Of a DNA stretch of 41,409 nt, positions 1 through 7,949 are shown one piece after another. This stretch comes from Nostoc sp. UCD121 (lineage in GTDB: Bacteria; Cyanobacteriota; Cyanobacteriia; Cyanobacteriales; Nostocaceae): assembly GCF_014222285.1 (NCBI RefSeq), contig NZ_JACKZS010000046.1:1-41409 (forward strand). The letters are read 5' to 3'. Position 1 is the stretch's first letter. Each line of letters begins with the position of its first letter. The notes beneath the pieces are model-generated. The model searched no databases and had not been told where the DNA came from. It saw nothing but the letters and a program-made list of their open reading frames with translations. A program made the translations under genes and the position numbers.

Positions 1-1
1 G

Positions 2-61
2 GCTCTCAGACAGGGTTTAAAAGATTTAGTCGAAGAAACTTCCAAATATAATAAAGAATAG
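2..61 (+). CDS. C-terminal end of an unidentified protein (partial)
   Basis: Frame 2 is open from the window edge and reads ALRQGLKDLVEETSKYNKE before a TAG stop at 59-61. The short stretch is charged and helix-like, as a normal bacterial C-terminus would be. A strong intrinsic terminator starts five bases after the stop, which supports this being the true end of a + strand gene. The product cannot be identified from 19 residues. Confidence 0.5.
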   Translation, partial: ALRQGLKDLVEETSKYNKE

Positions 62-65
62 GAAT

Positions 66-103
66 TGGTTCGCGATAGAGTATCGCGAACCATTCTTTCT
101 TTT
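66..103 (+). terminator. Rho-independent terminator of the first gene
   Basis: A perfect 12-bp stem (TGGTTCGCGATA at 66-77, its complement at 81-92) with a 3-nt loop is followed by a T-rich tract (TTCTTTCTTTT). It lies directly after the stop at 61 and explains the downstream part of the antisense open frame as non-coding. Confidence 0.75.
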
Positions 104-117
104 CCACATCCCGTGAA

Positions 118-241
118 AAGTCAGAATGATTTCCAAGGTGGGATCTTGCAAAACCAGTAAAACTCCGTGAGGCTGGATCAGATTTGGAATGTGGATCGGT
201 TCGCGATCGCAGTTCGTTAAATCAATCGTCTCATCAGTCAT
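118..241 (-). pseudogene. Truncated phytochrome N-terminus (PAS domain start)
   Basis: From an ATG at 241 the minus strand encodes about 40 residues typical of the start of cyanobacterial phytochromes, including NCDREPIHIPNLIQPHGVLL (the conserved 'C-x-x-E-x-I-x-x-P-x-x-I-Q-P-H-G' PAS motif; this Cys is near where bilin-binding Cys residues lie in bacteriophytochromes). After 'DPTLEII' the frame runs on for about 30 unrelated residues across the terminator of the neighbouring gene and then stops. A real phytochrome has several hundred more residues (PAS-GAF-PHY-kinase), so this is a remnant left by a deletion. The exact break point near 120 is approximate. Confidence 0.7.
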
Positions 242-621
242 TCTTAGCTTCTCAAACTCCTCATTGGAACTCTGAATTAGGGATTGGGGATTGGGGATTG
301 GGAAGATTTAAATATGAGTGAAAGTGGAAAATTGCTAAAAAATATTGATACTAAAAATTATTTATTTTTAACTTCTGTCCGTGGGTTTAAGTCCCCCGGT
401 TCAATAAATAAGTAAGTTTTGTGTTGGGGTAAAATCCCGATTAGAAAACTTAATTACGAATTACGAATTACGAACTTGTACTGAGCGTAGCCGTAAAGCC
501 TGCGGCATAGCTACGCTTAAGGCACAGCCTCTCGTAGAGAAGTATTACGGATTATTTTAACCAGTTTAGCTTTTTAATTATATTTAACTTAGTGAACTAC
601 CTAGACTAAAAAATCTGGCTT
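242..621. repeat. Intergenic region with heptamer repeats and a dispersed repeat
   Basis: No gene is seen. At about 279-303 the heptamer GGATTGG is repeated in tandem, and at 452-472 AATTACG is repeated three times; both are typical short tandem repeats of Nostocales. At 481-542 lies a dispersed repeat containing CTGAGCGTAGCCGT and CACAGCCTCTCGTAGAGAAG. Nearly the same two blocks occur inside the omp85 gene at 26243-26279, which identifies them as copies of one mobile-like short repeat. Confidence 0.6.
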
Positions 622-855
622 CTATTCTTCGCTTAATGTTTCAATCAACAAATCCACCTGCTGCTGTCGCTGCTGCAAAAAACTTTCACACTGACGCAAA
701 TACTCAACAGCACTGGCAAATTGGTCAAACACCGCTTCCAATTCTAACTCACCCGTCTCAATGCGAGTAATAATTCCCTCTATTTCAGCAACCTTCGCCT
801 CATAATTCCAACCTTCCATCGAATCAGAACTAGAAGCACTTTTACGTTTAACCAT
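622..855 (-). CDS. xseB: Exodeoxyribonuclease VII small subunit
   Basis: The 77-residue product matches the XseB family in size and pattern: residues 16-77 hold [20 protein letters not shown], then '[25 protein letters not shown]'-type helices that form the antiparallel coiled coil binding the large subunit. The N-terminal 15 residues are a basic/serine-rich tail. Exonuclease VII degrades single-stranded DNA from both ends to short oligonucleotides. The gene follows xseA on the minus strand with a 42-bp gap, consistent with one operon. Confidence 0.93.
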   Translation of the reverse strand: MVKRKSASSSDSMEGWNYEAKVAEIEGIITRIETGELELEAVFDQFASAVEYLRQCESFLQQRQQQVDLLIETLSEE

Positions 856-883
856 TAATCTCTCCGTGCCCTCTGCGCCTCTG

Positions 884-917
884 CGGTTCGTTTACTTCTA
901 CGGTTCGTTTACTTCTA
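884..917. repeat. 17-bp tandem duplication at the xseA 3' end
   Basis: CGGTTCGTTTACTTCTA occurs at 884-900 and again immediately at 901-917. The second copy encodes the last residues of xseA and the first contains its stop codon (898-900). Because 17 is not a multiple of three, the duplication shifts the frame. Removing one copy would extend xseA by about 11 codons to a stop overlapping the start of xseB. Confidence 0.8.
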
Positions 918-2133
918 CAACCTTCACTCTAACCCCACCCTGCCCCAACTGAATCAACAAATCTTCTCCCACAGCCAACTCCGCCGTCGAACGAGCGATC
1001 GCGCCATCTTCCTTTCTCACCACCGCATAACCACGCTGTAACACTGCTTTCGGGTCAAGACTAGCCAACTTTTGCCGCAATAATTCTAAATACTGCGCCG
1101 CTTGCTGCGATCGCCCAATCGTAATTTGCACCAAATGCTGACGCTTCCAAGTTAGCTTTTCCACCTCCTGCTGCACTTGCCGATCTAACCGCAAACGTCG
1201 CAAACGATTCCGTAATCCTTGCAGTTTACTTTCAGCATTTTCCCCAGAGTCATGCACCGCCTCATATAAAGCCACAACTCGCTGCCGATGATCAGTATAC
1301 AACTCTGAAAGTGATGGCACAACCATTTCCGCCGCCGCAGTGGGTGTATGCACACATACATCTGCGACTAAATCTGCTAAAGATTCATCTCGTTGATGGC
1401 CGATACCAGTAATTACAGGAATAGAACAACTAGCCAGCGATCGCACCACTCGTTCATCATTAAAACAGGCTAACTCTTCCACCGCGCCACCACCCCGCGA
1501 TAAAATTAGCACTTCGGCGCGGCCATCTCTTTCCACTCGCTCAATTGCATTCACGATAGATTCAGGCGCTTGCTCACCTTGTACTGTCGCCGGAGAAAAT
1601 AAAACGTGTAAACCTGGATACCTTTGCTTGAGAGTTTTTTGAATATCACCCCAAGCAGCAGCCGTTGGGGAAGTGACAACAGCGATCGTTTGGGGATGGA
1701 TGGGGAGCGATCGCTTTCTTTGCGCGTCGAACAATCCCTCTGCCAGCAAGCGATTTTTGAGTTGTTGATAGCGCAACGCCTGTAAACCAACACCAGCAGG
1801 TAAAGTTTGCCAAACTGATAACTGATACTCTCCCCGTTGTGGATATAGGCGAATACTACCCAAAATAATTATTTGCTCACCGGCAACTGGCATTTGGGCG
1901 AGTTTTGGCAATTGGCTATTCCATACCACACATTTAATTCCGGCGGTGCGATCGGTATCTTGCAGCGTAAAAAATAAACCACTGCGATGGTGGTTAGCAC
2001 TGGAAACTTCGCCAGTTACCCAAACTTGCCGCAATTGTTCATCTTGCTCTAACAGAAAACGGATATAGTCAGTTAATCCAGAAACTGAAAGCGCTGTATC
2101 GAGAATCAGAGAGTCGGGAAGGTCGAAAGTCAT
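898..2133 (-). CDS. xseA: Exodeoxyribonuclease VII large subunit
   Basis: The 411-residue product has the XseA layout: an N-terminal OB-fold (about residues 10-110, with VWVTGEVSSANHHRSGLFF), the catalytic Exonuc_VII_L core with VVTSPTAAAWGDI, SRGGGAVEELACFNDE and GIGHQRDESLADLVADV, then a long coiled-coil region (about 270-350) and a C-terminal 'LDPKAVLQRGYAVV' segment. It forms the single-strand-specific exonuclease VII with XseB. The start was set at ATG 2133; an in-frame TTG directly before it (2136) is possible but not needed. The C-terminus ends at a stop that lies within a 17-bp tandem duplication, so the tail may differ from relatives. Confidence 0.95.
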   Translation of the reverse strand: MTFDLPDSLILDTALSVSGLTDYIRFLLEQDEQLRQVWVTGEVSSANHHRSGLFFTLQDTDRTAGIKCVVWNSQLPKLAQMPVAGEQIIILGSIRLYPQRGEYQLSVWQTLPAGVGLQALRYQQLKNRLLAEGLFDAQRKRSLPIHPQTIAVVTSPTAAAWGDIQKTLKQRYPGLHVLFSPATVQGEQAPESIVNAIERVERDGRAEVLILSRGGGAVEELACFNDERVVRSLASCSIPVITGIGHQRDESLADLVADVCVHTPTAAAEMVVPSLSELYTDHRQRVVALYEAVHDSGENAESKLQGLRNRLRRLRLDRQVQQEVEKLTWKRQHLVQITIGRSQQAAQYLELLRQKLASLDPKAVLQRGYAVVRKEDGAIARSTAELAVGEDLLIQLGQGGVRVKVVEVNEP

Positions 2134-2274
2134 CAAAGATATACAAAAGCAAAAGCCTAATCAAATCTTAGCAAATAACATTAATTGATAACTATTTTGT
2201 TGAATAATCAAACTGAAAATATCCCAAAAATCTATTAGACTTAAATTAATCACTATATAGAGTTTAAAACGATA

Positions 2275-2508
2275 ATGGAAAAAATAGAACTTGAACTAGA
2301 CAGACTCACCTTTGAACGAGCAAAAACTCTGGCAATAGTCAATCAATCAACCTTATCAGAATTGATTAGTCACGTAATTGAACGTTTAGCAGAAGTTCAG
2401 GAGAAAAACGATCCTTTAATGGGATTATATGCTGATGTTCCAGAAATTGTTGATGAAATTGTTGCTGAGGCGATGGAAAAAAGAGGATATCCTGGAGCAG
2501 ATGAATAA
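2275..2508 (+). CDS. Antitoxin of a VapBC-type toxin-antitoxin pair
   Basis: A 77-residue acidic protein that begins with a ribbon-helix-helix-like segment (MEKIELELDRLTFERAKTLA then LSELISHVIERLAEVQEKND), as in small DNA-binding antitoxins. The C-terminal half (residues 45-77) is very acidic, as expected for a toxin-neutralising tail. Its stop codon overlaps the start of the PIN-domain toxin gene by 8 bases, the usual toxin-antitoxin arrangement. No specific family name is assigned. A possible -10 element (TATATAG) lies about 20 bp upstream. Confidence 0.7.
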   Translation: MEKIELELDRLTFERAKTLAIVNQSTLSELISHVIERLAEVQEKNDPLMGLYADVPEIVDEIVAEAMEKRGYPGADE

Positions 2509-2929
2509 AGTAGAAAAGTCCCTACTTGATACGGATATTCTTTCAGAAATTATTAAACGAGTAAATCCTCGTATTATTGTCAAAGCCAATAGTTACTTAA
2601 ATCAGTTTGATAAATATACCATTTCTGCAATTACAGTCATGGAAATTGTAGAAGGCTGGCAAAAACGTAAGCAAGAAAAACGTCTTCAGCAATTTTTAAC
2701 TATACTGGCTTCACAGGAAATATTATCCTTTGACTTAACAGAAGCAGTATTAGCAGGAAAAATCTACGCTGATTTAGAGACAACCGGAAAAAGAATTGGT
2801 TATCCTGATTGTATGATTGCAGCAATTGCCATCCATCATAATCTAACTTTAGTTACTGGTAATTTATCTCATTATCGAAGGATTCAGGATTTAGATTATT
2901 CACTAAGGCTAGATAACTGGCGTTTATAG
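2501..2929 (+). CDS. vapC: PIN-domain toxin (VapC family ribonuclease)
   Basis: The 142-residue product carries the acidic PIN-domain residues in order: LLDTDILSEI near the N-terminus (D10/D12), TVMEIVEGW (E48/E51), YPDCMIAAIA (D103) and LVTGNLSHY at the end. PIN toxins are Mg-dependent endoribonucleases that cut RNA and arrest growth until bound by the antitoxin. The start was set at ATG 2501, which overlaps the antitoxin stop and has GGAG 4-7 bases upstream. The open frame continues upstream to 2429, but that part is inside the antitoxin gene and lacks PIN features. Confidence 0.85.
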   Translation: MNKVEKSLLDTDILSEIIKRVNPRIIVKANSYLNQFDKYTISAITVMEIVEGWQKRKQEKRLQQFLTILASQEILSFDLTEAVLAGKIYADLETTGKRIGYPDCMIAAIAIHHNLTLVTGNLSHYRRIQDLDYSLRLDNWRL

Positions 2930-3061
2930 TGACAATGGTGATGGATGAAGTGGCATCAAGTTTAGCCATTAGCTAAATTCTCTAATACAGATATAAAAGC
3001 CTTCGTACTAATCATTTTGGACGGACTCAACGTAACTTAAGCAGCTTGTTCAAAAACCATA

Positions 3062-3104
3062 TCTGCTCATCTCTTGCAAATTTCGGTTGCAAGAGATGAG
3101 CAGA
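3062..3104. terminator. 18-bp perfect hairpin downstream of the toxin gene
   Basis: TCTGCTCATCTCTTGCAA (3062-3079) is exactly complementary to 3087-3104 with a 7-nt loop. No clear T tract follows on either strand, so it may be a terminator between the convergent toxin and DUF262 genes or a palindromic repeat. The rest of 2930-3232 shows no gene. Confidence 0.45.
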
Positions 3105-3232
3105 CTGTAAGCAAGGTTTAATTGTGATCTCTCCTCAGCTAATAATTACAATAACTTGACAAATAGTTAGTGCTGAAAATTTATTTTATCACTAAATGTG
3201 ATTACCTATTTCTAGGTCAATATTACCGAGAT

Positions 3233-3898
3233 TTAATTAGACTTTTTATACTTCATTGCTCGTTTAATCTCATCTTTGCTGAGAGTTATTCCAGAGGTGT
3301 TCAGTGCAGCAAAAATATTAACTATGTCTTTATCGCTTACTTCTGCAACTACTTGAATAGGAACTTGATAATCTTTGAACCTATTGTGTACTGCATATAA
3401 TTCATCTAATAATGCTTCATTATCATCAAATTTTGCAATATTAGCCTGCCTCTGCATAAACTCTTCAGTTTTGAAGAGTGATGACATATTCAATAATTTA
3501 GTTTTATCTTGCCCTTCTTGCGGAAAAATAAACTTTTTTTGTTCTAAATCGTATAGAAGTGTAAAACGTTCATTATTTCCCAAAAAAACATTATAGAGAG
3601 CAGTTAGTCTTTGAGAACCATCTAATATCCAAAGTATTTTCGACGAGACAAACTTATTTAAGTCAGCTTTTGGGAACAAACTCAATTCACTAGAGGCACT
3701 CTCGAAATGATCTGAATCATGTTCGACTGCTATTAGCATTCCAATTGGATAACCACTGTTAATGCTCTCAAAAAGGTCTTTAACCGCTTTTGTACTCCAT
3801 ACGTATGGACGTTGGAAAGCAGGAACTGTAAGGCTACCATTTTCCATCATGTGAAAAATATTATTAAGTGTGTAGGCAATAATGTAATTTCTAGCCAT
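3233..3898 (-). CDS. Short DUF262 (ParB/Srx-fold) protein, partner of RelA/SpoT-like protein
   Basis: The 221-residue product matches the N-terminal DUF262 domain of GmrSD-type proteins: VPAFQRPYVW at 25-34, ILDGSQRLTALY at 91-102 (the D-G-x-Q-R motif) and FAALNTSGITLSKDEI near the C-terminus. DUF262 has a ParB/sulfiredoxin-like fold, and in GmrS it is the nucleotide-hydrolysing specificity half of a modification-dependent restriction enzyme. Here there is no DUF1524 HNH nuclease half and the protein ends soon after the 'N-T-S-G' motif, so it is either a minimal form or C-terminally shortened; no continuation is open in another frame. It overlaps the upstream RelA/SpoT-like gene by 8 bases, so the two are probably translated together and act together. 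The role is inferred, not known. Confidence 0.75.
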   Translation of the reverse strand: MARNYIIAYTLNNIFHMMENGSLTVPAFQRPYVWSTKAVKDLFESINSGYPIGMLIAVEHDSDHFESASSELSLFPKADLNKFVSSKILWILDGSQRLTALYNVFLGNNERFTLLYDLEQKKFIFPQEGQDKTKLLNMSSLFKTEEFMQRQANIAKFDDNEALLDELYAVHNRFKDYQVPIQVVAEVSDKDIVNIFAALNTSGITLSKDEIKRAMKYKKSN

Positions 3899-4712
3899 TG
3901 TTATCCTCCTCTACATCATCAATTAAACTACCCTCTAGCACTTTCTCTCTTGATTCTAAAATGATTGACTCTAAAAGATGTAGAGTATGGCTTAAGTAAC
4001 CTACTTTAAAACGACTGGACGAAAAATCCCATTTCCACTTACTTGTATCTTTATCCTGAGAAATGCGTTGTTTCTCATAAAATTTGTGCGTTAATTCCTT
4101 TAATACTTCTTGTAATTGAGTTGTTATCTGTATCTCTGCTTCAATATTGATATCTTCTGCATTCCAGTCTATATCATAAATCTTTGCAGGAAATGAAACA
4201 TAAACATGATACGCATAGTATCCATCATCACGTTCTTGGCTATATTTTCTGTACTTTAATTTATGAAATTTTGCATATTCAATAATCCTATTTGCAACAA
4301 AACCAGGCCCATCTATAAATCGGCACACCAAAGTACAACGAACAATATCATTGAACTGGGTAAACATATTTTGGTGATTTATCCAGCCATTTTTAGGCAA
4401 TCCTGGAAAGTTTTTATTCCATAGAATATTCAATCTATATGTTTTTTCAATAGCAGACAAATACGGTTTCGTAACCATTTTTACCTCATGGCTATTCATG
4501 AAAAGTTCTGAAGAGGTTTTCTGACTATATTCTGTTTTCCAAATTGAAGCCTGAGTTGAGAAAAAAACAAAAAACTTATGCTGCATTATTGCATTGTAGA
4601 TATTACTTGTATTTGTTTCATAAAGCCTTTCAATTCTCGGATCATTAAAATCACTTGATAGACTATGCTTTGCCCATTCTTTGTACTCTTCTAAGCTGAT
4701 CTTGTTTTCCAT
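3891..4712 (-). CDS. RelA/SpoT-fold nucleotidyltransferase-like protein
   Basis: The 273-residue product resembles the synthetase domain of RelA/SpoT enzymes: FNDIVRCTLVCRF at 120-132 (the catalytic Asp motif), GYYAYHVYVSF at 164-174 (equivalent of 'GYRSIH') and AEIQITTQLQEVLKELTHK at 192-210 (equivalent of the 'EIQIRT...H' motif). It lacks an HD hydrolase domain and the TGS/ACT regulatory domains, like small alarmone synthetases and the toxic ToxSAS/CapRel relatives. The usual 'D-I-x-G-x-R' is replaced by D-I-V-R-C-T, so ordinary (p)ppGpp synthesis is not assured; pyrophosphorylation of another substrate is possible. It is the first gene of a two-gene unit with the DUF262 protein. Confidence 0.75.
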   Translation of the reverse strand: MENKISLEEYKEWAKHSLSSDFNDPRIERLYETNTSNIYNAIMQHKFFVFFSTQASIWKTEYSQKTSSELFMNSHEVKMVTKPYLSAIEKTYRLNILWNKNFPGLPKNGWINHQNMFTQFNDIVRCTLVCRFIDGPGFVANRIIEYAKFHKLKYRKYSQERDDGYYAYHVYVSFPAKIYDIDWNAEDINIEAEIQITTQLQEVLKELTHKFYEKQRISQDKDTSKWKWDFSSSRFKVGYLSHTLHLLESIILESREKVLEGSLIDDVEEDNNG

Positions 4713-5540
4713 TTTACCTCTCTCTTATGACTTCAACCTACCTAATAGCTCAACTCAGCGTCAAGACAGGCTATCTTTAACATCTATGAGATTTTAACTG
4801 AAACTTATCAATAATTCGGATCTGAGTGGATAGGCTGATAAATTATAAAATATTACGCTATACGATGAATTAGACTAAGAATTACAGCATATCTTCTAGC
4901 GAAAAGCGGTATTTCACATTCAATCATCACTAAACTAAGCACTGGGCATTTCCATTAGACAAACATACTGATGTTACATACAGAAAACTATAGCGTGAGG
5001 TTACTAATATAACTCATACCCTAGAACGCCAACCCTGTACTCATACATTCAAACTCCTAAACAACAGCAAATTGCCTTCCCCCTCAAGTAAACCGAAGTG
5101 CAAGCCAAACATCTGGTAGCTGGAAATTGCCTAATTGAAATCCCTTCAACACTAAACTACAAGCCGTCTATCTCTTCCCTTTGACCAATGAAGCCCTTAC
5201 CGATGATATGCTGATTGGCATGGCGATCGCTCCTAATTGAGCAACCTCCGCAAATACTCACAAGTACGGTTCTACTGACAGGGTTGTTTAGGTAATTTAT
5301 TTTTCTTTGAAACCCTTGCTTACCCAGCCAAAAAAGCTATCTCTGAATGCAAGTTGGTATCATTGTGCAAAACTACCCTAATCTGGTAGCGATCGAGTTA
5401 CGATCTTGTCACACCCTTTTTTGATTTGAGAAGTCCTATTCCAGAATTTTCTGGTTAAAATAGTATATCTGTTCTACTCAAACTCCGACACCGACACTCC
5501 TTAAAACCATATATTTAGATTAGAGGCATTAGAGGCAGAA
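4713..5540. other. Gene-free region upstream of recA
   Basis: About 800 bp without a convincing intact gene. A decayed coding stretch may lie at 5098-5240: a frame from GTG 5098 reads TEVQAKHLVAGNCLIEIP (starting one codon before the GTG), and a second frame then reads VYLFPLTNEALTDDMLIGMA to a stop at 5240. Both look protein-like, but I cannot name them. The recA promoter region with a LexA-box-like site occupies the right end. Confidence 0.4.
5462..5475. promoter_or_regulatory. Probable LexA (SOS) box upstream of recA
   Basis: AGTATATCTGTTCT matches the cyanobacterial LexA box pattern RGTACNNNDGTWCB at all but one specified position. It lies 66 bases before the recA start, where a repressor site is expected. 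A second, weaker match (AGTACGGTTCTACT) lies at 5263-5276. A short palindrome, CCAGAATTTTCTGG, sits at 5441-5454. Confidence 0.45.
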
Positions 5541-6620
5541 ATGGCTATCAACACCGATACTTCCGGCAAGCAAAAAGCACTGACTATGGTGCTAAACCAG
5601 ATTGAGCGCAGCTTTGGTAAAGGGGCAATCATGCGCCTGGGTGACGCTACCCGGATGCGGGTGGAAACAATTTCTAGTGGAGCGCTTACCCTAGATTTAG
5701 CATTGGGTGGTGGTTTACCCAAGGGTCGGGTCATAGAAATTTATGGCCCGGAAAGTTCCGGTAAAACTACAGTAGCGCTACACGCGCTCGCCGAAGTGCA
5801 AAGAAATGGCGGTATTGCTGCCTTCGTTGATGCTGAACACGCCCTTGATCCTACTTATGCTGCGGCATTGGGTGTAGATATTGACAATTTGCTGATTTCC
5901 CAACCTGACACTGGTGAATCAGCTTTGGAAATTGTCGATCAGCTTGTACGCTCTGCTGCGGTTGATATTGTAGTCATTGACTCAGTAGCAGCACTGGTTC
6001 CCCGTGCTGAAATTGAAGGCGATATGGGTGATATTCACGTTGGTTTGCAAGCGCGGTTGATGAGCCAAGCCCTGCGTAAAATTACGGGCAACATTGGTAA
6101 ATCTGGTTGTACAGTAATTTTCATTAACCAGTTGCGGCAAAAAATCGGTGTTACCTACGGTAGCCCAGAAACCACGACTGGAGGTAATGCATTGAAATTT
6201 TACGCTTCGGTGCGTTTGGATATTCGTCGAATTCAAACCTTGAAGAAAGGTACAGATGAATTTGGTAATCGCGTTAAAGTCAAAGTCGCCAAAAATAAAG
6301 TAGCGCCGCCCTTCAGAATAGCGGAATTTGACATAATTTTTGGTAAAGGGATTTCTACCTTGGGTTGTATTGTAGACTTGGCAGAAGAAACTTCCATTAT
6401 TGTCCGCAAGGGGGCTTGGTATAGTTACAATGGCGATAATATCTCCCAAGGACGAGACAACGCCATTAAGTATCTAGAAGAAAAGCCTGAATTCGCTGAA
6501 GAAATTAAGAAACTGGTGCGTGAAAAGCTAGATAAAGGCGCTGTTGTTTCTGCTAACTCTGTAGCTAAAGCCAGTGAAGAAGATGAAGAGGAAGATGTCG
6601 ATTTAGAACCAGAAGAATAA
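5541..6620 (+). CDS. recA: Recombinase A
   Basis: The 359-residue product is a full-length RecA: Walker A GPESSGKT at 69-76, Walker B region '[14 protein letters not shown]', loop L1/L2 segments including [16 protein letters not shown] and [12 protein letters not shown]...[12 protein letters not shown], and an acidic C-terminal tail ([14 protein letters not shown]). It forms the ATP-dependent filament for strand exchange and stimulates LexA self-cleavage in the SOS response. The gene stands alone, has a LexA-box-like site upstream and is followed by a terminator. Confidence 0.98.
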   Translation: MAINTDTSGKQKALTMVLNQIERSFGKGAIMRLGDATRMRVETISSGALTLDLALGGGLPKGRVIEIYGPESSGKTTVALHALAEVQRNGGIAAFVDAEHALDPTYAAALGVDIDNLLISQPDTGESALEIVDQLVRSAAVDIVVIDSVAALVPRAEIEGDMGDIHVGLQARLMSQALRKITGNIGKSGCTVIFINQLRQKIGVTYGSPETTTGGNALKFYASVRLDIRRIQTLKKGTDEFGNRVKVKVAKNKVAPPFRIAEFDIIFGKGISTLGCIVDLAEETSIIVRKGAWYSYNGDNISQGRDNAIKYLEEKPEFAEEIKKLVREKLDKGAVVSANSVAKASEEDEEEDVDLEPEE

Positions 6621-6657
6621 GGAATGTGGATTTATTAATCTGAAATTTTGAATATGT

Positions 6658-6690
6658 AGTGGGTTCCAAAAATAGCTAACCCACTTTTTG
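6658..6690 (+). terminator. recA terminator
   Basis: AGTGGGTT (6658-6665) pairs with AACCCACT (6678-6685) and is followed by a T tract. It begins 38 bp after the recA stop. Confidence 0.75.
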
Positions 6691-6742
6691 TAAAGGATTG
6701 ATCAGTTATTCGTTAGGCATTTCTAGTTCTAATCAGGTAAAA

Positions 6743-6778
6743 GTAGGGGCACAACAATGTTAATTGTTGTGCCCCTAC
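6743..6778. repeat. Perfect 16-bp hairpin repeat
   Basis: GTAGGGGCACAACAAT (6743-6758) and its exact complement (6763-6778) are separated by 4 nt. It lies between the convergent recA and FHA genes and belongs to a hairpin type seen repeatedly in this window (arms starting GTAG and ending CTAC), so it is a dispersed palindromic repeat rather than a gene-specific terminator. Confidence 0.6.
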
Positions 6779-6839
6779 GAATTGTATATATTTCACCAAA
6801 TTGAAAATTATGGCAATTTTCAATTTTTTAACTGGGATT

Positions 6840-7562
6840 TTATGGTATTTGTCTGCTAAAAAAGCGGTCTAAAATTTCTGATTTCTGTTCTGAACTGAAG
6901 TTGTCATAATAATGTTCAAGCTTCTCAAATAGTCGGGAATTTCGGAAAATCTCTAAATTCTCATCTACTTTCTCAGGTATATATTTTTGTTTATCACGCG
7001 GAAAAGAAAGTATTTCTACTTGATTGTCATTTTTACGATGCACAAGCTGCATCAATAACTCCATTGCTACAGTTGGCAAAACACGGCACGTATAATTCAC
7101 AAAAAAATCAAAAGTCATATTGCCTAGACGGATGCGATCGCCATCTTCGAGCTTGATCGGCTCTAAAGCGCGATCGCCATTCACAAATGAGCCATTGGTA
7201 CTGTTGAAGTCTATGAAATAGAAGCCTTGATCGTCAATATATTGAATAGCCGCGTGGCGACGAGACATATAATTATCAGCAATGCAAATACCACTGTTCT
7301 GATTACGACCTATTGTCCATATCTGCTGTGACTGTCGTAGACTTTGGGTCTGATTGTCGCACAAGTTAGTCATCAAATAAACAGTAGACGTATCCACTAC
7401 ACCATGTACGTAACGTACCTTCATCTTTTTCAACGACGGTTGAGATAGGTTTTCTAGTTGAAGAATTTCATCTAGAAGGCTGCTGTGGTGTTCATACAAC
7501 TTAAGGAATACTTGATATAAAGTTAATCGCCGTTCTATTTCTGTTTGTGCAAAGTCAGCCAT
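6840..7562 (-). CDS. FHA-domain protein
   Basis: A forkhead-associated domain, which binds phosphothreonine, fills the middle of this roughly 240-residue protein: WTIGRNQNSGICIADNYMSR, then RRHA and FNSTNGSFVNG, which are the G-R, S-R-R-H and N-x-T-N-G signature elements. The N-terminus is predicted helical (YQVFLKLYEHHSSLLDEILQ), and a charged C-terminal region of about 70 residues has no recognised domain. The start was set at ATG 7562 (MADFAQTE); an upstream in-frame ATG at 7655 would add 31 residues of less convincing sequence. A Ser/Thr kinase gene lies further upstream on the same strand, so a phospho-signalling role is plausible. No transmembrane segment is seen. Confidence 0.85.
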   Translation of the reverse strand: MADFAQTEIERRLTLYQVFLKLYEHHSSLLDEILQLENLSQPSLKKMKVRYVHGVVDTSTVYLMTNLCDNQTQSLRQSQQIWTIGRNQNSGICIADNYMSRRHAAIQYIDDQGFYFIDFNSTNGSFVNGDRALEPIKLEDGDRIRLGNMTFDFFVNYTCRVLPTVAMELLMQLVHRKNDNQVEILSFPRDKQKYIPEKVDENLEIFRNSRLFEKLEHYYDNFSSEQKSEILDRFFSRQIP

Positions 7563-7655
7563 GATATATAAACCTTGTATTACCTGATTTCGGTTATGAC
7601 TATTCTGCTTAAGCCTACAATCAGGGATAATTAATTTTTCACTTTCTGCTGCCAT

Positions 7656-7949
7656 CTGAAAACTTTAATGGCTTAAGAGCGTTATATCTTACAGCTTTTA
7701 CTTACAAGATCCCCTGTCGTTTATAGCAATAAGAAGCATAGAAATATCTAGGAAAAACTATTGTGATGCTTTATTGTTTATTGTAAATAATCATTTGTTA
7801 TTTGTAACAGATGAAAATTATAAAGATTTGATGAAGAATTGCTAATCGTTTCCGTATTTTTGCTAGATAATTAGATATTTCTTCATATTTGCAAGAGCGA
7901 TCGCTATTGAGCGAACCAACTATAAAAATTCTGAGTTGTTCATGATAAA
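7656..7949. other. AT-rich intergenic region, no gene seen
   Basis: No coding stretch or structured RNA was recognised here. It should contain the promoter of the FHA gene. One HIP1-like GCGATCGC occurs near 7897. Confidence 0.4.

Noticed and set aside
3170..3596. Two + strand frames opposite the DUF262 gene
   Set aside because: The minus-strand frame has clear DUF262 motifs; the + strand frames have none.
5982..6449. 155-codon frame antisense to recA
   Set aside because: Entirely within the recA coding sequence, no recognisable protein motifs.
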